Under the pieces are notes generated by a model that was not told the DNA's origin, searched no databases, and saw only the letters and a program-made list of their open reading frames with translations. This document shows positions 19,929-30,424 of a stretch of 36,048 nt of DNA, in pieces; position 1 is the first letter of the stretch, and each line of letters starts with the position of its first letter. The stretch covers positions 1-36,048 of the forward strand of contig JAANBB010000412.1 in assembly GCA_014621425.1 (NCBI GenBank), read 5' to 3'. Source of the stretch: Cylindrodendrum hubeiense (Eukaryota > Ascomycota > Sordariomycetes > Hypocreales > Nectriaceae). A program made the translations under genes and the position numbers.

Positions 19929-20953
19929 ACCTGAACTCTTTGGACGTAAGCCTGGTTGGCTTGCTGTCATCTTTAACGAATCATGTCGTAATGACAATAC
20001 TTGTTTGATTATGGCTGGCGTTGTTATCGATTTTGTCATTGTTTTAATGTTGGGAGCATAGCGGGATGGCTCGAATTTGGAGTTCGAGCAACAGGCAGAG
20101 GCGTCAAAGGACAAAAAAACATAGGGTGCAGGCACCAATATTAATGATAATTAAATGCTTTGGTGATTGTTTGGGGTACATTCGCCATATTGCCACTGTA
20201 CCTATACAACGGAACGGGAGAACGGGATTACCGTCAGCGCTTCGGGTTGAAAAGGTGCCTTTCATTGGCGTCATCTTCGCTTGCACATTCCTGTGTCACA
20301 ACCAAACCAGTCGGGTGCCGTTTTTAAAACACGACTGCTGCAAACCAGATTGCAATGCGTAAGCGCCGTTTGCCAATTCGCCCCGAGGCTGCCTCCAGGG
20401 CATTTTCTCAATCGCACACGGTAACAATGAATCTCGGTGAGATAGACTGCGCACTGTAAGTTCGTTCGTATAAGTACCTACCTAGTTAAGGCAGCACCCG
20501 GCCAGCACTTTCCATCTCCTACACAGCTCTGATATCCCACCTCCACGTGATCTTCATTCAACAGCCAAACTGCTTGAATATTACATGACAAAGGCGAACT
20601 GTGCTCATGCCGGTCTAGCATGACGGCCTAGTCACGGATGAACCAGGCAACTTGCCAACTTCCCTTCTTACCTTCTTGATCACGCCGAGATTTTCTAATC
20701 AGATCTCGCCCGCCGCTCTTCAAACAAGAGCAATTCAGCCCCTGCCGGTTTCTTTCTGCACACAGTTCGGTTGGCAGTATTGACGTCGAATTTGGATACC
20801 CCACGTCGCGTACCCTCCACAACTGCACCCACACTTGCGCGCTCGCGCCAACAGCCACGTCCTTGCCCTCGTCACTTCAAGCTCTTCATACTGCGACTTA
20901 CGGGCGACAATCCGGATCTCGCCGTCCCCAATGCCATAACATAGGTCTAAGCA
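19929..20953. other. Intergenic region
   Basis: About 1 kb between two co-directional genes, with no supportable gene. Nothing resembling a MOSC domain is encoded after the desulfurase-like gene. A TACCTACCTAG motif sits at 20475-20485. The stretch from about 20500 is C/T-rich and probably the next gene's leader. Confidence 0.5.
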
Positions 20954-23302
20954 ATGGCTAAAAAGAAGAGCGAGCAAGCGCCTGGCGACGAGGGGAAGGT
21001 TGCGCAAGGCGTCTCGCCCTCAACATCTGCGCCCGTGATTCCTCAAGTCTCTGGCGCCAGCGCTGGAGAGTCAAAGAAGAACCCCAAATCGCCAAGAGTT
21101 GTCCCGCCAATTTCGTCTCATCCTACCCTCATAATATGTCGGAACAAGTAGGTCTTCTCCCCGCGCGTCGAGTCTGCGGTCCTTACTTAGGCCCATCTAT
21201 CAGCGCATTGCAAGTCAGCCCCAGAGACACATTTTCTAACACTAGAGTCTAGGCATTGGCGATACATCTCTGCCTTCCAAGGGCCCTGGCACCATATGCC
21301 CATCGAGATCCTCGAGACTATTTCCAACATCAACTACAACACTCTGCGACCCCGGCCCATCGATCCCGCCGTCTTGTTCGATCTCGTCAAGATCCGTCGG
21401 CTCGTCGATGAAGCGACAAACCTAGCCGTGAGGGCTGCTAGTGACATCGCCTCACCAATATTGACTAATGTGAATGGTGGCTTGCCTGCGTTTGGCAATG
21501 GTGGTCATGGGGCAAAACTGAGTCGAGAACGAAAGTTTCGGATGAGAGAGCAGGCAAGCCAGAAGCTTGGTCGCGCATATCGCCTGGACGAGATAGCATG
21601 CAGCGTCGCGACAATGCAAGGAGCTTCCCCTCTAGAATATGTCAGTGAGCTGGTGTTGCATCGCAACCCACATGATTCGGATGCGATGTATGCAAACTTT
21701 TTCTTTGAGAAAATACCCTCTCGCCAGTTGGCAGCATTCACCAGCCTACAGCCTTTGACGGAGATAATATCAGAGAGACCAACCGAAGGGGAGGCTTTGC
21801 GAACGAGAGCCATGGTGAAGAGCTTCAAGAACGATTGTGAAGGCGCGGCGCAGGACCTCACACTCGCTCTATCGGTGTATCGCTCTCATCAACAGCCGCA
21901 CATTCCAACTGAAGAAGAATTGCGGCTACGGGAGTCGCATCGGAGCGGTAGACGACCCCAAGACGTCATCTTGGCCGAAAAAGACCAACCCAGCAGCCTA
22001 GAAGGCCAACTGCTATTTCAGCGAGCTACGGCCTACCTTACACTGGCCTATCAACATGTGATAGCCGGTGTGCCCTCCCCCCAAGGCCTACACGGACATG
22101 TGGAAACGGTGAATTCAGACGAGTACATGGCATCAGAGAGCGGCCGCGGGTCCCCCGATTGGGACAAGGAACTGCCGCGAAAGCAGGTTGAGTCGCGCAA
22201 ACTTGTCAAGACCTATGCGAAGCGAGCAGTCCGAGACTATATTTCTTTCATATCGCAGTTTGAGTACGCCCCAAACCTGCCTGTCAAGGTAGCGAAGGAC
22301 TTTGGCTATCGCATTAATCACGCGGCTCGCGGCATCCGCAACCCTCGATCATCGGAGCCAGGCTCCCTGAAGGAGCCACATGCATACTACCCCTTATCCG
22401 ACCTCTTCGCGGCAGTGCCGCCGTCGAACCTCCCCGCGTATCCATCTCAAGACCTCCCAGAATCCGGTACGCTGTCTCCGCCCCTTGACAAGACCTGTGA
22501 GTATATCACATATCATCCTTTACTGACGGATGCGCTGCACTCGCTACTTCTCTGCCATTGCCTTATTCAAACCTCGGCCAAGGAACTCCTGCGCCACGCC
22601 AACATGGTGGCTCGGCTTGTTCGGCTTGCAGACGGATATCCCATCTTCCAGGCGAGTAGGTCCACTGCAAGGTCGGACTGGATCGACGTGATCCGTCGCG
22701 CAGAAAACTGGCTGCAGCTGAGCGCTTCTTGGGAGACGCTCTGTTTACCTGCACCCCTGCCCATGTTTGATGTCTACCATCCACAACAGCCAGGTCCCAG
22801 CCCTAGCCAGGCGGCCTCTGCAGCGGCTGCAATGCTCAACGGAGAATCAGTTCAAGATGCCACTCAGCAGAGACGTCAGGAGAGAACCAAGGAGCGTATC
22901 CGTGAGCATGCCATTCTAGATGCCTTGGACGATGAACGCGTCTATGACGAAGAGAGTTTCCGCGCCGCGGTGGAGGCTCGTGAGAAGCACGCTGAAGAAG
23001 ATGGTGCACTCTTCGGCACCGACTTCTCCAACCCTATCGATATGCAGACATGGCTCAGCGCCGCTAACGCTGCTGTCGACATAACCACCAATCCAGCAAA
23101 TCAGCGATCGTCCACGGCCGATCCAAAGGAGTATCCCATCCTCACCGAGCGGGCGGCTGCCATAGCCCACTGGGTGCGCGAAGCACCTGTCGTGACGGGC
23201 ACGACAAAGCGGAAGAAGCGCACCAAGAAGCCGGGCAAGGAGGAAGGCCTGGACGCCATGGGCAAGTTGGGGCTTGAGACTATGGAACGAGGGAAATCCT
23301 GA
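20954..23302 (+). CDS. Conserved ascomycete protein of unknown function, helical-repeat-like
   Basis: Two exons, 20954-21147 and 21253-23302, joined across a 105-bp intron with a CTAAC branch site at 21236-21240 and TAG acceptor, give 747 residues. The join reads CRNK-HWRYISAFQGPWHHMP. Residues 1-60 are low-complexity and Lys/Ser/Pro-rich. The middle is largely alpha-helical, with Ala/Leu-rich segments around residues 255-300 that suggest a TPR-like solenoid (LLFQRATAYLTLAYQ). The C-terminus has an acidic stretch and then a Lys/Arg cluster (TKRKKRTKKPGK), a possible nuclear signal. There is no signal peptide or membrane helix. From memory, orthologues are sometimes labelled 'histidine kinase group protein', but I see no HisKA, HATPase or receiver motif, so that label is not supported. 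Function unknown. Confidence 0.82.
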
Positions 23303-23746
23303 TATCGGAGATTTCGCTTGCGTTGATTTTCGCATTTCATACCAATGCCGCCGTTGTTGTTTTTTTGCGGTAGTTGGTGTCTATCGATCTGACTGGATAG
23401 TATGCCATAGGCTTGTCGCCCAGGAATAGTGAGAGGGCCTGGGTAAGAAGGCCTAGGCAAGAGAACCTGCCACGCGGCAAAGGAATACCCTTTGATAGGT
23501 GGGGGACAAGCGACCATGGCTGTCGACTTAGATTTGTATCAAATGCGGCCGGTTTACAGTAGTCGATGGTCTCATCGCAAGAATACGCAAAACATGGAGC
23601 CTAGGAGAAAATGGGTCTATCATTGACGTAACCATCAAACGAAGGCTTCTAATGCTGTTCACAAATCAAAGCAAGAAACGCCTCCCCATGCATGCTAGCT
23701 CTCCCTTCCGTCCGCTATATAGTGTACGCAAACTCTCAAGATGTTC
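23303..23746. other. Intergenic, convergent 3' ends
   Basis: About 440 bp between two convergent stops. It should hold both 3' UTRs. GCCTAGGC occurs at 23451-23458. No gene is seen. Confidence 0.5.
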
Positions 23747-26719
23747 TTAATACCACCTCGTGTTAGGCACTGCGCCGCCGTTCAAGAAGGTGTCGATATC
23801 GGTCATCCCCTCCGTCTCGAGTACGTTCATGAGCTCGAGCTGCTGTGACTGAGTGAGGCTGCCCTGGCGAGCAAAGTTGTATTCAAGTGGAGGGGCAGCC
23901 ATGGCGGTGTCGAGATTCTGCAGGCCGAGGCCGGAGCTCGGCATGTCTCCATAATTGCCAGACGTCATGCCGTCGTTGAAGAAGCTATTACTCATGTTGC
24001 CAAAGGAAAAGGGGGAGATGAAAGGCGGGGGCGGCGAGAACCAGTCGCCGATGCCGTTCGGGGCGGGCAGCGGCCGCTGGGCTGGAGCAGACTGGGATGT
24101 CGGCGGGACAGAAAATGTCGGTCCGCGCTGGGGAAGACCGGGCTTCTGCGGGGGAGACATGTTGGTGTGGGCATTCATTGGGACCGGAGACGCGTGCTGC
24201 ATGTTGGGGGTGTGCTGCTGCGTCATGGAGTTCGACGGGGAGAGCACAGAGCCAGGCGTCGTCATATTTCCGGTGAGAGCAGAGTCGGGCGGCGTTGGTA
24301 GTTGATCGGACAGGTGGTCAGGAGGCGACGCCATGTGCTGTTCGGGAGTCGTAGTCGCAGGCGGCGTCGGGTCATCTGGGGCCCCATCCCCGGGCTGGGT
24401 GAAGTCAGGGGGGAAGTAGGAGAACCTCCGGCCCGTCTGCTCGCTGCTCGCAGGGTTGCAGAAGATGGAGTTGGATCGGAAGGTAGGCTGCGGTGGGGGA
24501 AAGTTGGGGTCGAAGGCGTAGGTGTTCATCGACTCGGGGGGCGAGTCAAACACATAGCTGAACTGGGGCGGGTTCGCAAAGGGTTGCTGCGAGTTCTGAG
24601 AGAAGGCCTCTGGAGGTGAGTGAGGATCCGCAAAGGACGGAGGGGTTGTGAAGAAGTTGGATGCCTGCCCCGGTGTCTGGCGGGAGTCATAGCTCTGCAA
24701 ACACGCCTTGGAGAAGATCTGATACAGCTGGGAAGTGGATGCAGTTCCGGGCCATCGCTCTGCGCAGCGATCGAGGACATCCAAGCACGCGGTCACGAGC
24801 TTTTCCACCTCTTCACGAGGGTGTTCCTGCCGCACGGTTGGGTACGAGACGGTCCATAGGATGGTGTTAAGCGACATGTTGACGGTCAGGAGGAAGACCC
24901 AGGTGATGTCGATTCCGCTATCCATCTGCTTGCTGGACAGGTTGATAATGAAGGCCGAGCTTTCGTAGCAGAGCTTGGCTGCGCGAGAGGACGGCTTGGG
25001 GACCTGGGGAGACGGCCTATACATGAAAATTCGCATTTGATGATATCGGCCAGTAAACCTGTCGAGTATGTTAGTCTTAAAGATCTCGCGTAGTGGCGAG
25101 GTCACTTACCAAGGTTTACACCAGGCAGGGTTCTCTGGCGATGCATCCAGCCACTCCTGGTTCATCTTTTCGACCCTCTGATACCAGGGATGCGAGTCGT
25201 TCTTCGGTTCCGACCTCTTCTTCTCATAGAGCGCCCTCCGAATCTCTGCCTGGCACATTCGCATCTTGTAGAAATGGATAGCCACAAGCTTGCGCTCGCT
25301 CGGGGGAGCTGGCTTGATGCCGTGCTCGGTAATGTTCTCATCGTCGACAGCCGAAAAGAAATCCACATCCATGCGGTCGTCGCCTGTAGCAAAGCTGTTG
25401 GGCCGACCCATGCTATGCGCCAAACCGTATTCCATCGCGGCTACGGTCCAGATGATGCGTCGTCGCAAGTCGATTGTCTTGGGGTCTAGGTTGTAGCCCG
25501 TCGAAATTGTCTTCTCGCTCGCCAGGCCTTCCTGTTGGCAAATTCTAGTCGCAAGACCAACGACGTAGTAGATTGGGGTCCGAGTTGGCGTGAGGAGTGA
25601 GTATTGGCCCATCAAGACTAGGCATTGTAGCGTTTTCAGGTCCTTGGGTCGAACAATGTCCTCAAAACGTTGCATCGCAGCCAAGTAGTAGCTATCCGCT
25701 AGGCCGGCATATTGAGTGTCCAGCTTCTGTAAACTGATCGCGATGACCATGCGAACGAGGAAAGCCCTGTGTGGTTCGTTATCGCCATTGTAAACCGCCT
25801 CCATGTCCTCTCGTAGATCCCCCTCGTGTAGCAAAGGCCAGAAGAGTTGGGCTGTAACCGGTCAGTATAAGAAAGAAACCATCTCTCACTTCATAGGGGG
25901 CAGCTCACCCTTTTGGTTGAAGATTTCTATGAGCTTATCGGCGACAGCTCTGGTGGGCAGGCTCTCGGCGGGGTGTTGGCTGATCATGGGATAGCTCTTC
26001 CTTCGGCCTGCTGCTGGGCCGGTCATCTGGATGGACTGCATGCGAGCCTGTCGGGCGCGTACGCTCGGGATGAGGTCGGAAATGCGTTTCGAATCGGTGT
26101 AGCGCTTGGCCTCCTCCATGAGAAGCCGCGTCATGGCAATACCGCTGCTTGGCCCGAGGTATCGCGGGGTCTCGTCACCACCGTTGAGACGAACCATTCC
26201 GCCGGGGCGTACCATGTCCTCGGTGCTTCTGGGAAATTCGTTGTCTTCGTCGGTGTACTGGCTCAACTCGGCCTCCAGTGCTCTCACCTTGTCCTGAAGC
26301 TTGATAACATAGTAGCGGTTAATCTTGCGGCCTTTGGCAGCATCGAGATACTCGCAAGTCGATCCAGATCGTTCGCATGGCAGGCAGCGGGGCAGGGTTG
26401 GATCGCATCGCGTTTTCCTCTAGAGGGGCGTTAGCATTCCGGGAGGCTTTCGGCTTGCAGTTTGCAGGTCTGCGCCAGGACGCGGGGCAATGAATACCTG
26501 TCGACAGCGGCAGCAGGCCGTCAGAGTGTGGGCAATACGATGGCCAGATGAGTCGCCATCAGAGGTGTCGTCCTGGGGCGAGGGCGCTTTGCGGAACTGC
26601 TGGGGAGGCGGTTGCTGCTGTTGCTGCTGTTGCTGCTGTTGAGGATGGCCCATGAAGGCGTGGTTCATACGGGGCCCGACAGGACCCATGCCCTGGCGGA
26701 AGATGGTGGCGGCGTCCAT
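23747..26719 (-). CDS. Zn2Cys6 transcription factor with fungal-specific middle domain
   Basis: Four exons on the minus strand, 26719-26498, 26419-25909, 25851-25110 and 25058-23747, with GT-AG introns of 78, 57 and 51 bp and continuous phase, give 928 residues. A 10-residue Gln run (27-36) precedes the zinc cluster: Cys69, 72, 79, 86, 89 and 96, spaced C-x2-C-x6-C-x6-C-x2-C-x6-C. The first intron splits the cluster after CCRCRQ. NRYYVIKLQDKVRALEAEL (about 108-126) is a likely dimerising coiled coil. The fungal-specific middle domain spans roughly 245-600, including LLHEGDLREDM, LRRRIIWTVAAMEYGLAHSM and GRPNSF. The last ~300 residues are Pro/Ser/Gln/Asn-rich, typical of an activation region, and end in TFLNGGAVPNTRWY. 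It is predicted to be a nuclear DNA-binding regulator. The target pathway is not evident; the family resembles proteins annotated RegA-like, from memory only. It is divergent from the next regulator. Confidence 0.9.
26612..26641 (-). repeat. CAA/CAG microsatellite encoding polyglutamine
   Basis: Ten consecutive Gln codons (CAA CAG CAG repeated three times, then CAA, on the minus strand) lie in exon 1 of the Zn2Cys6 regulator, residues 27-36. The 9-nt periodicity makes length variation between strains likely. The tract precedes the DNA-binding domain. Confidence 0.85.
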
Positions 26720-29700
26720 TGGACGGTTCGAAGGTGTGCAGCGAGCGTCAGTCGTCGGAGGTGATCTTGATCAAGTACGCGAGGATTCGAGGGTGTTGAG
26801 GTCGCGTGCGCAGCACGGCAAGTCGCGCGGTCGTCAAGTCGGACAATGGGTACGGATACGGAACCGCGGGACGCAGCACCAAGAACGGGCGGGTCGGCGT
26901 CGGGGGGACGAGAAAGCGTGCGAGGCCAGACGGCGCAGCGCAACAATGGAGCCTCTATTGCGGGGGTGGCTCGGGATGGAGGCTCAAGAACCAGGGCATG
27001 GAATGTCGAAAAAAGGAGGCACCGAGGATCGTCGAGCGGAGGGAGTGTCGTGGGAAGCAAAAGACCGTTGCCTAGACTGAGGGACAGGGAGTCGATGCAG
27101 ACGAGGAGGGGCAAGGCAGCTGGGAACACCAGACGGGCAAGCGAAGGCGGGCGACGGTGGGTGTGTGGATATGTGGGTGTTGTGAGTGTGGTGGGTGTGG
27201 TGGGTGTGGCGGATTGCGGATTGCGGATTATGAACGTGCGATGGCGGATTGGTCTAGGGTAAGGTACCTTTGTCCGGAGGTGTCCTCGGTTAATTAACAC
27301 CACGGAGGGCGGAGGGCGGAGGACGGAGGGGGAGGAGGAGACCAAGAATGACGTTGAGGGAGAGAAAGACGGCGAGGTAGGGCGGAGGAGAGAGGGAGAC
27401 AGACAAACAGACAGACAGGGAGTCAAGGAAACAGAGGGACAGCACGGCTTCACATGTCCAATACGCAGCGGAGACGTCAATGTGCAGCAGCAGGCCCGTT
27501 GCAACGAATGGAGTCTGTCAGATGGGGCGGTTCTAATTTTTTCTTTCTCGAGGTTCTAGCTCAGGCCGGGGTTCCGGGATGCTCTAAAACGCAACGGAAC
27601 GGGCAGAGCTTCATTGTTCCAGCACAGGGGGATTGATTGATTCAGCGGACAAGGGATGGGACCGAGGGGGCCACCATCGAAGGGAACTAGAGCTTTGCCC
27701 TCAGCGGGTTAGCTCAGGCTCTAGCGCAGATCTCGGGTCGCTGACAGACGAGCCTGGTCATCCGTCAGCACAGGATTGAACGAGCCAGACCCGACCCGGT
27801 ACGCCAAGTGCCTTACATTGGCAACTAGCTAGCTGGCATTGGCATCACTGCAGTCAGGTTGACGTCGGCGACAGACGAGACGGGATGTAACACGACGCAT
27901 TTTGGTGTATGTGCATGTACGCGTACGAAACAGGTAACTTTAGGGTATGGAGGTGCAGATGGCTCCAACATCAAAGAGGATTATGACGGGCCTGTGAGTC
28001 TTTTTGTTGGCGACCAAGTGCCACTTCCCTCTCCCCGCGCCCACAAACATGTTGCAACTTGCATGTAAACCCCCGACAGATGTCCAAAAACTCTGTACCA
28101 GTATCTTATTTTTAGACACCCTTCTCCTTGCTTAGGGACGTGCTTGAACTCATTTCGCAATGGTAACCTTCTTTCTTTTACACGCTGTCGGCAGAGTTGC
28201 CGGCACTGTTGCTGCTAAGCAGGGATCCCACTGCGAGAGTATGGTCCGTGGTGAAACACGCTGGATCCATCCTACTGTTCAGTGCTCCGTCCACAGTACC
28301 ACAGTAATTAGGGTCCCGGTCCCTCCAGACTGAGATTCCCCATCATGGATTGTAGCATCTGCCGTGGGGTACGTGTGTGCCTTACGTGGGTGAAGCCTGG
28401 GCGAGACCGCAAAAAGACACCTCACCTCAGGCCATTCGCGCCGTAACACCACCATAAAAAAAAGGATGCCATTTCCCCTCTTCGACTCGAGGCCAGCAGC
28501 GCGCGGTAGAACCCTGAATGGCGATGCCCAGCAAGTACCGGTTGTACCTATCTAGGTAGGTCAAGGTAGCTATGGGAATCTTCATTGCCATCCCTATTAT
28601 TACAACGCTTGGTCTTAGATGTTGTGTCAGTGTCAGTGTCAGTCTCCCTTCCAGTCAAGAGGCGGCAATACACACTTGGTTTATCAGCCCTTCAAGCAGG
28701 CCGACAGACGCGTACACACATGCCCGCACATGCATGTACCCCCTAGAGGGCCGCCCCAGCTTCAAACCCTATCCTAATACACTTCCCTTACCCGCCGCTT
28801 CTGGACCGCGGCCGTCAATCATCATGGCCACGATCTCGGCCTCGACATCGAACCTCCGCTAAAAGGGCGCGTCATCTATTGGCCCCTCTCCCCTCGTGTT
28901 CCATCCAATGATCCATCCCACCTCCATCGCCATCGGCGTGATCCAGGGTCACATCCATCCAGAGTACCCATGTCACGCCTTAGCGCCCTTGGCCGCCCTT
29001 GGCTAGGCCGAGACGGGCTTTGGTGGTGAGTCGCAACCTCTGCTTTGTTCCGGATGCGCGCCAGAAGCAAGCTTCGCCCTCTATCTCTCTGCTACGGGAT
29101 TCCGTCTCGTCATTCGCGACCGGGAGGGCGTGGGTGTCCAGCCATCGCACGCCAAACCCAAACAACGACAGACCTTGGAGCCGAGACACGCATACGTAGT
29201 ACGAGGTAGGTTGGGTAGACTGGCCAGACACGCTCTCACACAGACGCACACAAGTACTCGCACACATACGTCAACTCACGGGGTCATCTTAGTCCCCATC
29301 CCATCTCATCTCGCCTCACCTTATCTCGCCGGACCGACCTGCCGACTCATCTTCATCTTGGTACGTACGGATGTAGTGCGCCCGGATCGGCTTGGGTTCG
29401 CCACCGGCTGCGACCTAATATCCCTAAACCTCCCACTACATACAACAAACAGCTATCAACTACCACAAGCCTGGTAATCAAGACTCCCGACCTATCCGGA
29501 TGCGTCCGCCTTCCTCTGCTTCCGCTGTGCACCCTTCTAAAGTCATTACCAACACGCTGCACCCACTGGTGCTCTCATACAACCCACCTACTTGTACAGT
29601 GCCCTCCGCGCTGCTGCTGCCCGTGCTCCGGTTGTGCGACACCCAACCGTCGCATTAAATCATCCGGCTGGGGGACTGCCCCACCCGTGACTGGGGTTCA

Positions 29701-30424
29701 ATCTCTCTCAAGCTCCATCGAAGATTCCATCCCTTCATCCTCCATCCTTCCCAGTTCTGCTAGACCGAGCCTGCGCCAGAGCCTGGCCTTGCTGAGCTAG
29801 GGGTCCTCGACCGATCCATCCTGGCCTGTCTCATTCCACCATTCCATCGCCCCAAAACATCCTGCAACCGTCGATTCAGGCTCTGCACCATCAACGCCAC
29901 GACACTGCGACAGCATCAGCACCGCCAGCACCGCCAAACACACATCACCGGACCCTGGCATTGCTGACGGCGTCGCTGACGGAATTACCAACTGCCGATA
30001 TCGCACGGCCAGCAGCAGATAGAGGAGAGCCTCGCCGCTTGGTCCCTCACTTGGTCCCTCGCAACCACACGAGGCCCCAGTCTTCTGTCCTGTCCCCTCC
30101 GCCCCGCGTTGCCACCAGGAGCACGCGCAATCCTCCAACCAACCATCCTACGTCCCCTTACAATCGACGCAAGGCTAAGCCCCAGCCTGACTATTGCGGC
30201 TCTTTACCAGAACGGGCAGGCTGGCCTCGTGCTACCTGTAGCTGTCCCGCTTTCTGGTGGAGAAGTCAAACGACATTCCAACTGTTCCCTCCAACTATCT
30301 CCTGTCCCTCGTCTTGAAGTCATCCCACCGCTCCCACGCGACGCGACCTTTTCTCCGTTGCCTACGTCGCAGTCTCATTAAACCCCACTGACGACGCTGC
30401 CGCTGGCGTTGGTGCCGTAGCAAA
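26720..30424. other. Long shared upstream region between two divergent Zn2Cys6 regulators
   Basis: About 3.7 kb without a supportable gene, between divergent start codons. The left part is purine-rich on the plus strand (27303-27440), so pyrimidine-rich in the sense of the left regulator, and fits a long leader. Simple repeats include GTGTGGTGGGTGTGG-like runs near 27180-27215 and three TCAGTG units at about 28625-28645. The right part (29700-30424) is C/T-rich and fits the right regulator's leader. TACCTATCTAGGTAGGT occurs at 28545-28561. The long minus frame 26665-27504 is a by-product of composition. No tRNA was recognised. Confidence 0.45.
27303..27440. promoter_or_regulatory. Purine-rich tract (pyrimidine-rich in the sense of the left regulator)
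   Basis: Dense GGAGGG, GGAGGA and GACAGACA runs lie about 580-720 bp upstream of the left regulator's start. Read on the minus strand this is a long CT tract, as in many fungal core promoters just upstream of transcription starts. The assignment is inferred from composition. Confidence 0.35.

Noticed and set aside
19929..20953. A separate MOSC-domain exon after the desulfurase-like gene
   Set aside because: I read the region in the plus frames and found no MOSC-like sequence, only short unrelated frames.
20954..23302. Histidine kinase identity for the 747-residue protein
   Set aside because: No H-box, N/G-box ATPase motifs or receiver domain are visible. The name appears to be a carried-over label.
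26665..27504. A 279-codon minus-strand frame overlapping the start of the left Zn2Cys6 gene
   Set aside because: It is out of frame with the regulator, low-complexity Pro/Ser/Thr/Leu-rich, and explained by the CT-rich leader.
29640..29720. Possible tRNA because of a GGTTCAATCTC-like T-loop
   Set aside because: The flanking bases do not pair into T or acceptor stems, and no anticodon or D arm is recognisable.
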